Assembly (NCBI RefSeq): GCF_014648295.1
Contig: NZ_BMQV01000036.1
Location: 1-51,417, forward strand
Direction: 5' to 3'
Source: Shewanella saliphila
GTDB taxonomy: Bacteria; Pseudomonadota; Gammaproteobacteria; Enterobacterales; Shewanellaceae
DNA: 51,417 bases
Made by a program: the position numbers and the translations under genes. Of the stretch, positions 36,779-45,440 are shown one piece after another (position 1 is the first letter of the stretch; every line of letters starts with the position of its first letter). The notes beneath the pieces are model-generated. The model saw only the letters and a program-made list of their open reading frames with translations, was not told the origin of the DNA and did not search any database.

Positions 36779-38179
36779 ATGACCTTACTGGCATTGCATC
36801 AGGTTGAACTGCAACAAAGTGATTCAACTTATTTGTATCAGAACCTTAATCTCCAGATAAATGCTGGAGAGTGCCACTGTATTAGTGGCGCGACAGGTTG
36901 TGGTAAAACCACCTTATTGCAGCTGATGGCAATGCCAAATCAATTTAATTATCAAGGGAAAATAACCCATAGCCCAGCGCTCATCATTGGCCTGATCATG
37001 CAAGACCCTCATGTACAATTGGTGAGGGAAACCATAGGTGCTGAAGTTGCATTTGGGCTTGAGAATTTATCTGTTCCTGCTTTGGATATGTTGCCATTAG
37101 TTGAACAGGCATTAGCTAAAGTCGGGTTAGCCTTACCGCTCAATACGCCCGTAACTCATCTCTCTTTAGGGCAAAAGTATCGTTTGATGCTGGCGGCTCA
37201 ATTGGTATTTGAACCTAACTTGATGTTAATCGATGAGCCTTGGGCGCAACTTGATAATCAAGGCATTACCGAGCTTTGCCAGGTATTAACAGACTTACTT
37301 GAAGCAGGTGTCAGTGTGGTGATAGTGGAGCACAATACAGCTCCATTTACTGACATGATTGATTTTCAATGGCAATTAACTTCAGGTGCACTGTTCTGCG
37401 TGACTCACTCCCCCCAAGCAAGTGACGATAACATCAGTCGTCATTCTGCTTCCTTGTGTTTAGACGATAAAATGTCCGTCAATATGATGCAGCACCAAAA
37501 TGGTGACGTTGCCGCGCAAAGCAATTGTTTACTGTCTCTGTCGGACGTGACAATTAGGTATGCTAATCAAATCGCAACATTACACATCAGTGATACTGTG
37601 AGTCTACATGCTGGTGATATTGTGGGCTTATTTGGTGAAAACGGTTGCGGCAAAACCAGTTTGTTTAATCAAATTGTCGGCGTGAGTGATGAATACAAAG
37701 GGCAGATTTCATTGTTAGGTAAAACACCTAAACTAGGGTTGTTTGGGGCAAATTTAGGTTTTTTAATGCAAAGACCGTCAAGGCAGCTTTTTGAAATGAC
37801 GGTACTGCAAGAGCTTGAATTTAGCCTTAAACGATTCGGTTTACCATTAGCCAATGCAACGGAGATATTAACACAATTAAATTTATTGCCTTTAGCGTCG
37901 GATTCTCCGCATAAGTTGTCTTATGGGCAGCAACATCTTGTGGCATTTGCATCAGTGCTGTGCATAAAACCGCAAATCTTATTATTAGATGATCCTTTCG
38001 CTGGATTAGATAATCATTATTTTCCACTGGTGATTAATGCGTTAAAACACTTTTCTGAAAACGGTGGGGCGATTATTTTTTCTAGTCATCGTCCAATATT
38101 GTCCTCATTACTGAGTAAGTGTTGGCTCATTGAGCAGCAACAGCTTACTGAACACAATGTGTTAAAAAGAGCATCTTAG
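36779..38179 (+). CDS. ECF-type ABC transporter ATPase, two fused ATPase domains
   Basis: A 466-residue fusion of two EcfA/CbiO-like ATPases. Half 1: Walker A GATGCGKTT (37-45), signature LSLGQ, Walker B LMLIDEP. Half 2: Walker A GENGCGKTS (286-294), signature LSYGQ, Walker B ILLLDDP. Both halves keep their catalytic motifs, though LSYGQ/LSLGQ replace LSGGQ. ECF systems usually use two separate ATPases; fusions occur as well. It energises the EcfT and S components encoded next. The start ATG is three bases after the receptor stop, and its end overlaps the next gene (TAGTG), so translation is coupled. Confidence 0.92.
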   Translation: MTLLALHQVELQQSDSTYLYQNLNLQINAGECHCISGATGCGKTTLLQLMAMPNQFNYQGKITHSPALIIGLIMQDPHVQLVRETIGAEVAFGLENLSVPALDMLPLVEQALAKVGLALPLNTPVTHLSLGQKYRLMLAAQLVFEPNLMLIDEPWAQLDNQGITELCQVLTDLLEAGVSVVIVEHNTAPFTDMIDFQWQLTSGALFCVTHSPQASDDNISRHSASLCLDDKMSVNMMQHQNGDVAAQSNCLLSLSDVTIRYANQIATLHISDTVSLHAGDIVGLFGENGCGKTSLFNQIVGVSDEYKGQISLLGKTPKLGLFGANLGFLMQRPSRQLFEMTVLQELEFSLKRFGLPLANATEILTQLNLLPLASDSPHKLSYGQQHLVAFASVLCIKPQILLLDDPFAGLDNHYFPLVINALKHFSENGGAIIFSSHRPILSSLLSKCWLIEQQQLTEHNVLKRAS

Positions 38180-38889
38180 TGATGATACATTTAAAATCAG
38201 CCAAACGTGAGAAATATACATTAACCGACCTAGCACCTGAAAAGAGTGCATTAAACAACGCTATTTTACGCTCAAAACAAAAGCTTATTTTATGCAGCGC
38301 CGCAATCGCTTTTAGTATTGTTTTATCAATGAGTGCTTTTTTAGTGTTACAACAACACTTAGGTTACTTATTGCTCATCAATGCTTGCCTGCTGGTTCAC
38401 GCCTGGCTTTGCCAAGCTAAACTCGCCCCGTTAATCAAACTCTTTATATTCCAATCGCTGGTGACTATTGGCTTGTATGTCTTGCTTTATGGCCAAGAGC
38501 GATTATTTGAAGCGGTCATTGTGGTGACTCGCATCATACTGGTGATGTTGCCGAGCTGGTGGCTCGCGAGTACGCAATCAAGCCATCAAATAAGCCAGGT
38601 ACTCAGTTTATTACTGCCGACAAAATGGGCGTTTGTCGTGACAACATCAATTAAAGTATTACCTTTTATTGGCCAAGAAGCACGAGACATTTACCATATT
38701 CAATGCTTACGTGGCGCCCGTATTACCCCTAAAGCATTAATGAATCCTATCAATTGGTATGAGCTGGTTAAGTGCGTGTTATTTCCTTTGCTTATTCAAT
38801 TGTTAAGTTTGTCAAAACACATTGCACATTCTGCAAACCAACGACATTTCGATAAATCATCAACCCACACACATTGGCCGTTAAACTAA
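38179..38889 (+). CDS. ECF transporter transmembrane component (EcfT-like)
   Basis: A 236-residue membrane protein with about five hydrophobic segments and the EcfT-type cytoplasmic coupling motif IQCLRGARITPKAL, an Ala-Arg containing helix that contacts the ATPases. It begins at GTG 38179, overlapping the ATPase stop by one base, or at ATG 38182. The assignment rests on this motif, topology and position between the fused ATPase and a small S-component-like protein. The N-terminal 30 residues are polar and not family-typical. Confidence 0.8.
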   Translation: MMIHLKSAKREKYTLTDLAPEKSALNNAILRSKQKLILCSAAIAFSIVLSMSAFLVLQQHLGYLLLINACLLVHAWLCQAKLAPLIKLFIFQSLVTIGLYVLLYGQERLFEAVIVVTRIILVMLPSWWLASTQSSHQISQVLSLLLPTKWAFVVTTSIKVLPFIGQEARDIYHIQCLRGARITPKALMNPINWYELVKCVLFPLLIQLLSLSKHIAHSANQRHFDKSSTHTHWPLN

Positions 38890-38914
38890 CGTTATGACTT
38901 TAAGGTATTCGTAA

Positions 38915-39460
38915 ATGAATTCGAGATTTAATTTACACCACTCTTTGTTTATTGGTTTTTGTGCAACATTACTGGTGGTGATAAAAAGTATGTTGCGGAT
39001 GAAGCTAGGTTTTTCCGGGCATTCCATGTTTTTAATGAGTTTATTTTATTTAGTGTGCTACGGAGCCACCAATAAAGTTGGCAGTATTACCTTATGCGGA
39101 TTGTTATCGGGCATGTTAGCGATGATTTTAGGCGTTGGTAAAGGCGGCTTATTTATTTTATTGAAATTTACTTTACCTGCTATTGCAATGGACATCGGCT
39201 TATTGTTTATAGGGACGTTATTCTCGCTTAAGGTTCGACTGATTCTACTGGCGTTAATAGGCTCAGTTGCATGGGCACTTAAGTCGGGTGTGCAAGATTT
39301 TTTAGTGGGTATGGACATGAATATTGTCTTACTTCAATTTGGGATTAACTGTCTTAGCGGCGGTGCGTTTGCTGTATTAGGCGCATTATTGGTACCGCTG
39401 ATTTTAAAGCGTCTAGATGCGCATGATTTACTGATGAAAAATGGGATGCGAGATAAATGA
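38915..39460 (+). CDS. ECF transporter substrate-binding S component (candidate)
   Basis: A 181-residue protein with five or six hydrophobic helices, the size and shape of ECF S components, including small-residue segments such as GGAFAVLGALLVP near the end. It shows no clear match to the S components I know (thiamine, biotin, riboflavin, folate, cobalt, queuosine precursors), so the substrate is not assigned. ATG 38915 has AAGG upstream. The stop overlaps the ATG of the next gene (ATGA), so transporter and the TiaS-like protein are made together. Confidence 0.75.
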   Translation: MNSRFNLHHSLFIGFCATLLVVIKSMLRMKLGFSGHSMFLMSLFYLVCYGATNKVGSITLCGLLSGMLAMILGVGKGGLFILLKFTLPAIAMDIGLLFIGTLFSLKVRLILLALIGSVAWALKSGVQDFLVGMDMNIVLLQFGINCLSGGAFAVLGALLVPLILKRLDAHDLLMKNGMRDK

Positions 39461-40251
39461 CAACAACCTGGTTAATTTGTATTGACGATACTGATGATAT
39501 TGGCACCAAAGGCACAGGTGAAATTGCCGAAGAAATAATGGCACTTATTGTGGCTGAGTCTGCTGTGAGTTCGGTCAATAAGCTGGGAATAAAGCGTGCT
39601 ACTTGGGTGACAAGGCATCAGTTATTTGTCCATCCAGATATTCCATACACCTCCCACAATAGTGCAATGTGTTTTGAGCTAGAGTCTGATTTATCGTTGA
39701 GTCAAATCAAACAGTTATGCATTGCGCATCTAGTGGCAGAGAGTGCTGCGGTAGCTGATCCAGGGTTAGCGATTGTCGATAAACACACATTAACGGCTGA
39801 TGATTGTCATCAACTCATTGCTTTTGGTGTTGACGCTAAACAGATGGTTAAAACTAAAAATGAGGCTTATCAACTGGCTAAAACAGTCAATGTCGATTTA
39901 TCTGAACATGGCGGTACGGGTCAAGGTGTGATTGGTGCTTTAGCGGGTATCGGCTTACGTTTGTCGGGTAATGATGGCAGGTTAAAGGGCCAAGTTTCAG
40001 TGGGATTATCTGCAGAGACCCCTTCGGTATTGCTAAGCGTCGATCACATCACTGAGCAATGTGGCCTTGACGGCGTCATGGATGTAAATGGGCAGATGCT
40101 TGGCGGCCACGAGCAGATTTTATTGAGTGGTAAAGTCAAAGCGGTGTTCCATGGTCATTTATTTTTGTTATTGGTGTATCAAGTGGCAGACCCGCAAACC
40201 GGTGATATCCAATGGTGTAATGCGTTAAGACAACAGCTAAAAAAATACTGA
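39457..40251 (+). CDS. TiaS-like protein (DDTD motif), lacks RNA-binding domains
   Basis: A 264-residue protein. The N-terminus LICIDDTDDIGTKGTGEIAEEI matches the IDDTD catalytic motif of the kinase domain of archaeal TiaS (tRNA-Ile2 agmatinylcytidine synthetase), and GTGQGVIGALAGIGLRLSG (about residues 152-170) matches its glycine-rich ferredoxin-like domain segment. The C-terminal zinc ribbon and OB-fold that bind tRNA in TiaS are absent, and bacteria use TilS for that tRNA. It is therefore probably an ATP-dependent enzyme acting on a small molecule, perhaps the ligand brought in by the co-transcribed transporter. Function is inferred, not known. It overlaps the S component gene by four bases. 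Confidence 0.7.
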   Translation: MTTTWLICIDDTDDIGTKGTGEIAEEIMALIVAESAVSSVNKLGIKRATWVTRHQLFVHPDIPYTSHNSAMCFELESDLSLSQIKQLCIAHLVAESAAVADPGLAIVDKHTLTADDCHQLIAFGVDAKQMVKTKNEAYQLAKTVNVDLSEHGGTGQGVIGALAGIGLRLSGNDGRLKGQVSVGLSAETPSVLLSVDHITEQCGLDGVMDVNGQMLGGHEQILLSGKVKAVFHGHLFLLLVYQVADPQTGDIQWCNALRQQLKKY

Positions 40252-40265
40252 TCATAGGGGCAGAA

Positions 40266-40592
40266 ATGAAGCGATGCAATCACAGTCAACATCAAGATCT
40301 TGATGGCTCAATCATGACGCCATGGTTTACTTATGTCCTTTCGCGCCAAAGCACTACAGCAGCAGAAGTGCAAAATAGTGTAGCACCTGGACGTTGGTTG
40401 TTTCGTTTTGACAATCAAAATTTAATTCAATCTCAGCTGGCTGCTGCAGTTTGCCCGTATTTTATCGAAGATGATGAAGATGAGATGATTGATGATGTAT
40501 TACTAAGCTGTTTTAACTGTATGCAGCGCCGCTGGCTCGTAGATGGCTTTGAATGCGTTGGTTTACCGCTAAACCACCCCTTGGTTGAGTGA
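40266..40592 (+). CDS. Small Cys-containing protein at end of ECF operon
   Basis: A 108-residue soluble protein I do not recognise. It contains VCPYF and, 19 residues later, SCFNC, and a further cysteine in FECVG, with an acidic stretch EDDEDEMIDD between; this could be a metal site. The start is ATG 40266 with AGGGGG upstream, 14 bases after the TiaS-like gene. Position says it belongs to the transporter operon. A GC-rich hairpin after it (about 40669-40694) may end the transcript. Confidence 0.7.
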   Translation: MKRCNHSQHQDLDGSIMTPWFTYVLSRQSTTAAEVQNSVAPGRWLFRFDNQNLIQSQLAAAVCPYFIEDDEDEMIDDVLLSCFNCMQRRWLVDGFECVGLPLNHPLVE

Positions 40593-40668
40593 TTGAACGG
40601 TATCGAGTTTTATCATCAATGTTATCTTTGCTCATGGGCTTGCTCTAGCTGAACTCGCTAAATCTAAC

Positions 40669-40694
40669 ATGAGCTGAGCCTTGGGCTCAGCTCA
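40669..40694 (+). terminator. GC-rich hairpin after ECF operon
   Basis: TGAGCTGAGCC and GGCTCAGCTCA around TTG form a strong 11-pair stem without a following T run; possible operon end or processing site. Confidence 0.5.
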
Positions 40695-40727
40695 CGCATG
40701 TTTATGATTTACACATGGGGGCTCATT

Positions 40728-40775
40728 ATGCTGAAAGCTTTGCTTACTGGGCAATTAAAGCTGTTTTATCAGCCA
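40728..40775 (+). pseudogene. Possible remnant of an EAL-domain gene start
   Basis: Reading from ATG 40728 gives MLKALLTGQLKLFYQP, which resembles the opening of EAL phosphodiesterase domains (L..AL..GQL.LFYQP). After YQP the frame runs into the antisense of the diguanylate cyclase gene and loses similarity. Only 16 codons support this, so it may be chance. Confidence 0.35.
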
Positions 40776-42941
40776 TTACTCCGTGATGATATCAATCATG
40801 GTTCTATTGCGACCGTCTTGCTTGGCTTGATACAGATTATCATCTGCCACTTTAATCCACTTGTCTAAATCATTGGCGTACTCAGCATTGGCAGTAATTG
40901 CCCCAATACTGACAGTCACACTGAATTCACGCTTATCTTCAGGAGAAGTGAACTTTTGTTCAGACACGGCCTCTCTAAAGCTATTAAGGTGATGTTTGAT
41001 GTGTAACGCGTTGCTCAGCGGCAATATTAATAAAAATTCTTCGCCACCATAACGAGCCACAATATCAATGTCGCGCTTAAAGTATTTCTGTAATAACTGA
41101 GAAAAAATACGTAAACATTCGTCACCTGCTAAATGGCCATAGTTATCGTTTACTTCTTTAAATAAGTCTAAGTCTAATACCACTACGGTAAGGGCTTGTT
41201 CGCTGCGCATGCAAAAGTCGAGCATTTCATTAAATTTACCTTCAGCATAGCGGCGGTTAAATAAGCCTGTGAGTGAGTCTCTGTCGACTAACTCTTTTAA
41301 TTTACGGTTAGCACTTTCTAATTCTTCAGTGCGTTTGGCCACGGTTTCTTCTAATTCAACTTGATTGTCAATCAACTGCTGTTTACTGGCGGCTAATCGT
41401 TGGTACAAATTAAACACTTCTTTAGGGGAGTTTTCATCAATACTTGGTACTTTCGTCCCACCGGTTGCTGATGTACTGAACTGATTTGCGACCACCTCGA
41501 GCGGCACCGTTAATAGTGCGCTGAGTTTCCTGGAAATGTAAAAAGTACACAGCAGCGAAATAAGTAGCATAAGAAAACTGCTAAACATTTGCTCTTCTGC
41601 CAATTTAAGTAACGGTGAGAACTCTTTTAAAATGTACACGGTCCAGCCATTATCCAGCGTTTTATGGGCATAGATATATTCAGGCACAATGGAATCTGGG
41701 TGTTCAATATTGAGTAATTCAAGGCTAGTGCGATACACGCCATCATTGACAGTGAAATCAAACACTGACAACGCGGTTAATCCGAGCTTTTCTGAAGAAT
41801 AAATAATTTGGTTTTGCTCATCGACCATGACGACCGATTCATCCTCGGTATATTCATTATTTTGGTCAATATGAGAGAAGTGACTTAAATCTAACGATCC
41901 CTCAACAATACCAGCCGTTGTTGTATGTTGAAGGTCTGTATAGAAGGGGGCACTCATGGCAATAATGGCATCATTACCAAAGCCGCGGCCTAAAAACACG
42001 GATGAAACAAATAGGCGGTGGTTGTAAAACGATTCAATAAAATAGTCGCGGTCTTTAATATTGATGTTTTGTTCATTATCAATATTAATTAACCGCGAAA
42101 CAGGGCTGGCATTAATAATGTCTGCGCTGGGATCAGCTATTAGCATGCTAATAAAACCTGGGTAGCTTTCATGCAGGTTAGTTAACATCTTCTGCCATTG
42201 AGAGCGATCGTTTGCGACGATGGTTAACTGTTTTGCCGCATTATCAATGACGGTTTTGTGACTGCTTAAGTAGTTTTGAGCCGAGGTTGCCAAATGAGAA
42301 ACCGCATCGTTAATGTTTTGTTTTAACATGGCTTGTTGGCGTTCTAAAAAATAATAATTAAATATTAACGCCGAAAATAGCAGGGTAAGCGTCACCATAA
42401 GGGTGAAAAAATACGTTAATTGAGCACTCAGCATACGCCGATGACGATCTTTTACTTTATCTTTAAAAAACCACAACTTAGGTATTGCTAAAATGAGTAG
42501 CGAGGCCAGGCTGGTATACACCAATCCATTCACGCCTTGTTTAGCGATAATAAAACCTAAGTGCGACGAAGGGATCTCCATAATAAAGGTGACATATAAG
42601 TACACCAAAGGCGCACCGATGATGAGCCAATATGCCGCATCAGCATATAAAGCATAGATATCTAATCGTCTTGCATAACCCAAAAATAACGCTTCAAGCC
42701 CGAAAAATAGGTAAACATGAGGACTATCCCAGTTAATCATTAAGCCTGTTGACGCAAACATGGCCGTTAAAAATGCATACCAAGGCCCAAGTAAAACGGC
42801 GGCAATGACCGTCACTGTGTTTCCCAGCACAAATTGCACATTGGCGAAAAACTGAATGGGATAACAGTTGATGAGTAAACCTGCAATGCCCAAAACAATA
42901 GAAAACAGCAGGTGTTGTTTGTTAATGCTGGAAAGCTTCAA
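40776..42941 (-). CDS. Membrane diguanylate cyclase with periplasmic sensor (dCache-like) domain
   Basis: A 721-residue protein. An N-terminal block of about five or six membrane helices (residues 10-165) is followed by a further helix, a periplasmic dCache/PAS-like region (about 210-440), another helix, a coiled coil (about 515-560) and a GGDEF domain. GGEEF (632-636) is intact and RDID five residues before it is the product-inhibition I-site. It makes cyclic di-GMP in response to an unknown signal. The start is TTG 42941, with AAGGAT upstream on the minus strand; an in-frame TTG at 42989 would add 16 residues without a ribosome binding site. Confidence 0.9.
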   Translation of the reverse strand: MKLSSINKQHLLFSIVLGIAGLLINCYPIQFFANVQFVLGNTVTVIAAVLLGPWYAFLTAMFASTGLMINWDSPHVYLFFGLEALFLGYARRLDIYALYADAAYWLIIGAPLVYLYVTFIMEIPSSHLGFIIAKQGVNGLVYTSLASLLILAIPKLWFFKDKVKDRHRRMLSAQLTYFFTLMVTLTLLFSALIFNYYFLERQQAMLKQNINDAVSHLATSAQNYLSSHKTVIDNAAKQLTIVANDRSQWQKMLTNLHESYPGFISMLIADPSADIINASPVSRLINIDNEQNINIKDRDYFIESFYNHRLFVSSVFLGRGFGNDAIIAMSAPFYTDLQHTTTAGIVEGSLDLSHFSHIDQNNEYTEDESVVMVDEQNQIIYSSEKLGLTALSVFDFTVNDGVYRTSLELLNIEHPDSIVPEYIYAHKTLDNGWTVYILKEFSPLLKLAEEQMFSSFLMLLISLLCTFYISRKLSALLTVPLEVVANQFSTSATGGTKVPSIDENSPKEVFNLYQRLAASKQQLIDNQVELEETVAKRTEELESANRKLKELVDRDSLTGLFNRRYAEGKFNEMLDFCMRSEQALTVVVLDLDLFKEVNDNYGHLAGDECLRIFSQLLQKYFKRDIDIVARYGGEEFLLILPLSNALHIKHHLNSFREAVSEQKFTSPEDKREFSVTVSIGAITANAEYANDLDKWIKVADDNLYQAKQDGRNRTMIDIITE

Positions 42942-43314
42942 AAAGAGATCCTTATTGATTTTATTATAAAAACCATCACGGCAATTCAATACTTATCTCA
43001 AGAAACTGATGAGATTTCAATGTAAACCCAAATTTATATTGTGTTCACTTTTAGCGTAATTGTGTTTATTTTTAGCATAAAAGCCAATTTAACATGCAAT
43101 TTCATCGGTTTTTTGTTCGACCTTGGTCTAAATAAGTTTAATCACTTTAATTAAATCTCACAATAAAAATGAACATAAGCTTCTGATAAATTTTGATTTT
43201 ATTGGTTTTTATCATGTTTTATCAAAAAAGGTACGACTAAGGTCTTGATTGTGGTGCTGGTATGAATTGCTAAATTAACAATGACTTTACAAAAACTAGC
43301 ACAGGGGAGTCGCA
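42942..43314 (+). promoter_or_regulatory. Intergenic control region of symporter operon with inverted GACCTTRGTC pair
   Basis: Two copies of a ten-base element face each other: GACCTTGGTC at 43119-43128 and, on the other strand, GACCTTAGTC at 43235-43244. Each is itself partly symmetrical (GAC-N4-GTC). The nearer copy is about 70 bases before the DUF4212 start. They are candidate sites for the regulator of acetate or carboxylate uptake genes. No promoter elements were confidently placed. Confidence 0.55.
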
Positions 43315-43581
43315 ATGAGTTTTGAAAATAACGATAAGGCAGCGGGTTATTGGCGTGAGAATTTACGTCTAGTACTTAGTTTGCTTGCAATTTGGGCTGC
43401 AGTGTCATTTGGCTGCGGCATTTTATTAGTTGATGTACTTAACGAAATCACATTTATGGGATTCAAACTGGGGTTTTGGTTTGCGCAGCAGGGTGCAATG
43501 TATGTATTCGTGGCGCTGATTTTTGTTTATGTAGCGAAAGCTAATGCATTAGACAAAAAATACAATGTTCAGGAAGACTAA
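43315..43581 (+). CDS. Sodium:solute symporter small subunit (DUF4212)
   Basis: An 88-residue two-helix membrane protein: YWRENLRLVLSLLAIWAAVSFGCGILLVDVLN and FKLGFWFAQQGAMYVFVALIFVYVAKANALDKKY. This is the DUF4212 small subunit that always accompanies a VC_2705-type symporter. The RBS is GGGGAG before ATG 43315. The large subunit starts 11 bases downstream. It is probably required for assembly or activity of the transporter. Confidence 0.95.
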   Translation: MSFENNDKAAGYWRENLRLVLSLLAIWAAVSFGCGILLVDVLNEITFMGFKLGFWFAQQGAMYVFVALIFVYVAKANALDKKYNVQED

Positions 43582-43592
43582 GGGGCACTACG

Positions 43593-45311
43593 ATGGATGT
43601 TCAAACTCTCACTTATTTAATTGTCGGCGCTACTTTTGCGCTGTACATCGGGATCGCCATTTGGTCTCGCGCAGGTTCGACTAAAGAGTTTTATGTTGCT
43701 GGTGGCGGTGTTCACCCCGTGTTGAACGGCATGGCAACAGCGGCAGACTGGATGTCTGCGGCATCATTTATTTCACTAGCAGGTATTGTGTCATTTGTGG
43801 GGTATGACGGTTCGGTTTATTTAATGGGCTGGACTGGCGGTTATGTATTACTTGCTTTATGTATGGCACCTTATTTACGTAAGTTTGGTAAGTTTACCGT
43901 GCCAGACTTTATCGGTGACCGCTATTACTCGCAAACGGCCCGAACTGTTGCGGTAGTGTGTGCCATCTTTATTTGTTTTACCTACATTGCAGGTCAAATG
44001 CGTGGGGTAGGCGTGGTGTTCTCCCGCTTCTTAGAAGTTGAGGTGGAAACCGGCGTATACATAGGTATGGCGGTGGTGTTCTTTTATGCGGTGTTAGGCG
44101 GCATGAAAGGGATTACCTATACTCAGGTTGCGCAATATTGCGTATTGATTTTTGCTTTTATGGTGCCAGCCATCTTTATTTCGGTAATGATGACAGGTCA
44201 TATTTTACCGCAAATCGGTTTTGGCGCTGAGTTAGTTGACGCTGCGGGTAATGGCACTGGGGTGTACTTACTCGATAAACTCGATGGATTATCTGCCGAG
44301 CTTGGTTTCTCCCAATACACTGAAGGTTCTAAAGACATGATTGACGTGTTCTTTATTACAGGTGCATTGATGTTTGGTACTGCAGGTTTACCACACGTAA
44401 TCGTGCGTTTCTTTACGGTACCTAAAGTGAAAGATGCACGTGTATCAGCGGGTTGGGCATTAGTGTTTATTGCCATTATGTATACCACAGTCCCTGCTTT
44501 ATCTGCATTCTCTCGCGTTAATATGATTGAGACCATTAATGGTCCAGATTCAGCCGGTGTACCTTATGAAACTGCACCTTCGTGGATTAAAAACTGGGAA
44601 AAAACCGGTTTAATCAAGTGGGAAGATAAAAACGACGATGGCAAGATTTTTTACACCAATGGTGAACAAAATGAAATGAACATCGACCGCGATATTATCG
44701 TTCTTGCAACCCCAGAAATTGCATCGTTACCAGCGTGGGTTATTGCCCTTGTTGCAGCGGGTGGTTTAGCGGCGGCATTATCAACATCAGCGGGTCTATT
44801 GTTAGTTATCTCAACATCGGTATCGCACGATTTACTGAAGAAAAACTTAATGCCTGACATCTCTGACCAAAAAGAGTTGATGTACGCCCGTATTGCGGCG
44901 GCATTAGGTGTGGTGATGGCCGGTTACTTTGGTATTAATCCGCCAGGCTTTGTGGCTGCGGTAGTAGCGATTGCATTCGGCTTAGCGGCGGCATCATTGT
45001 TCCCTGCTATTATCATGGGTATTTTCTCTAAAACCATGAACAAAGAAGGCGCTATTGCCGGTATGGTGATTGGTTTATTATCTACAGCCAGTTACATTGC
45101 TTACTTTAAGTTTATCAATCCAGCAGCTAATTCATCTGAAAACTGGTTCATCGGTATTTCACCTGAAGGTTTTGGTATGGTGGGCATGTTTATTAACTTT
45201 GGTGTGGCATTTGCGGTCAGTAAAGTGACCACAAAAATTCCTGATGAAATTGTGGAAATGGTTGAGTCTATCCGTTTCCCTAAAGGGTCTGGTGAGGCAC
45301 ACGATCATTAA
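43593..45311 (+). CDS. VC_2705-type sodium:solute symporter, large subunit
   Basis: A 572-residue member of the SSS family (ActP-like), with about 13 membrane helices. EFYVAGGGVHPVLNGMATAADWMSAASFISLAGIV is the conserved helix 1-2 region, GLPHVIVRFFTVPKVKDAR and GGLAAALSTSAGLLLVISTSVSHDLL are further SSS motifs. Relatives import acetate or other short carboxylates with sodium; the substrate here is not proven. It follows the DUF4212 subunit by 11 bases, and a strong terminator separates it from the signalling gene downstream. Confidence 0.94.
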   Translation: MDVQTLTYLIVGATFALYIGIAIWSRAGSTKEFYVAGGGVHPVLNGMATAADWMSAASFISLAGIVSFVGYDGSVYLMGWTGGYVLLALCMAPYLRKFGKFTVPDFIGDRYYSQTARTVAVVCAIFICFTYIAGQMRGVGVVFSRFLEVEVETGVYIGMAVVFFYAVLGGMKGITYTQVAQYCVLIFAFMVPAIFISVMMTGHILPQIGFGAELVDAAGNGTGVYLLDKLDGLSAELGFSQYTEGSKDMIDVFFITGALMFGTAGLPHVIVRFFTVPKVKDARVSAGWALVFIAIMYTTVPALSAFSRVNMIETINGPDSAGVPYETAPSWIKNWEKTGLIKWEDKNDDGKIFYTNGEQNEMNIDRDIIVLATPEIASLPAWVIALVAAGGLAAALSTSAGLLLVISTSVSHDLLKKNLMPDISDQKELMYARIAAALGVVMAGYFGINPPGFVAAVVAIAFGLAAASLFPAIIMGIFSKTMNKEGAIAGMVIGLLSTASYIAYFKFINPAANSSENWFIGISPEGFGMVGMFINFGVAFAVSKVTTKIPDEIVEMVESIRFPKGSGEAHDH

Positions 45312-45340
45312 TCATCATGTTTAATTATTGAGCTAATACA

Positions 45341-45366
45341 AAAGAGCGCTTCGGCGCTCTTTTTGT
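45341..45366 (+). terminator. Rho-independent terminator after symporter genes
   Basis: AAAGAGCGC and GCGCTCTTT around TTCG (about 45341-45362), followed by TTG. Confidence 0.92.
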
Positions 45367-45440
45367 TGGGCTTTAGTCCTATAGCTCTGAGTTTAAACGC
45401 TTTGCTATAGTGATATCGGTAAACAATAGGGAGATGAGTA

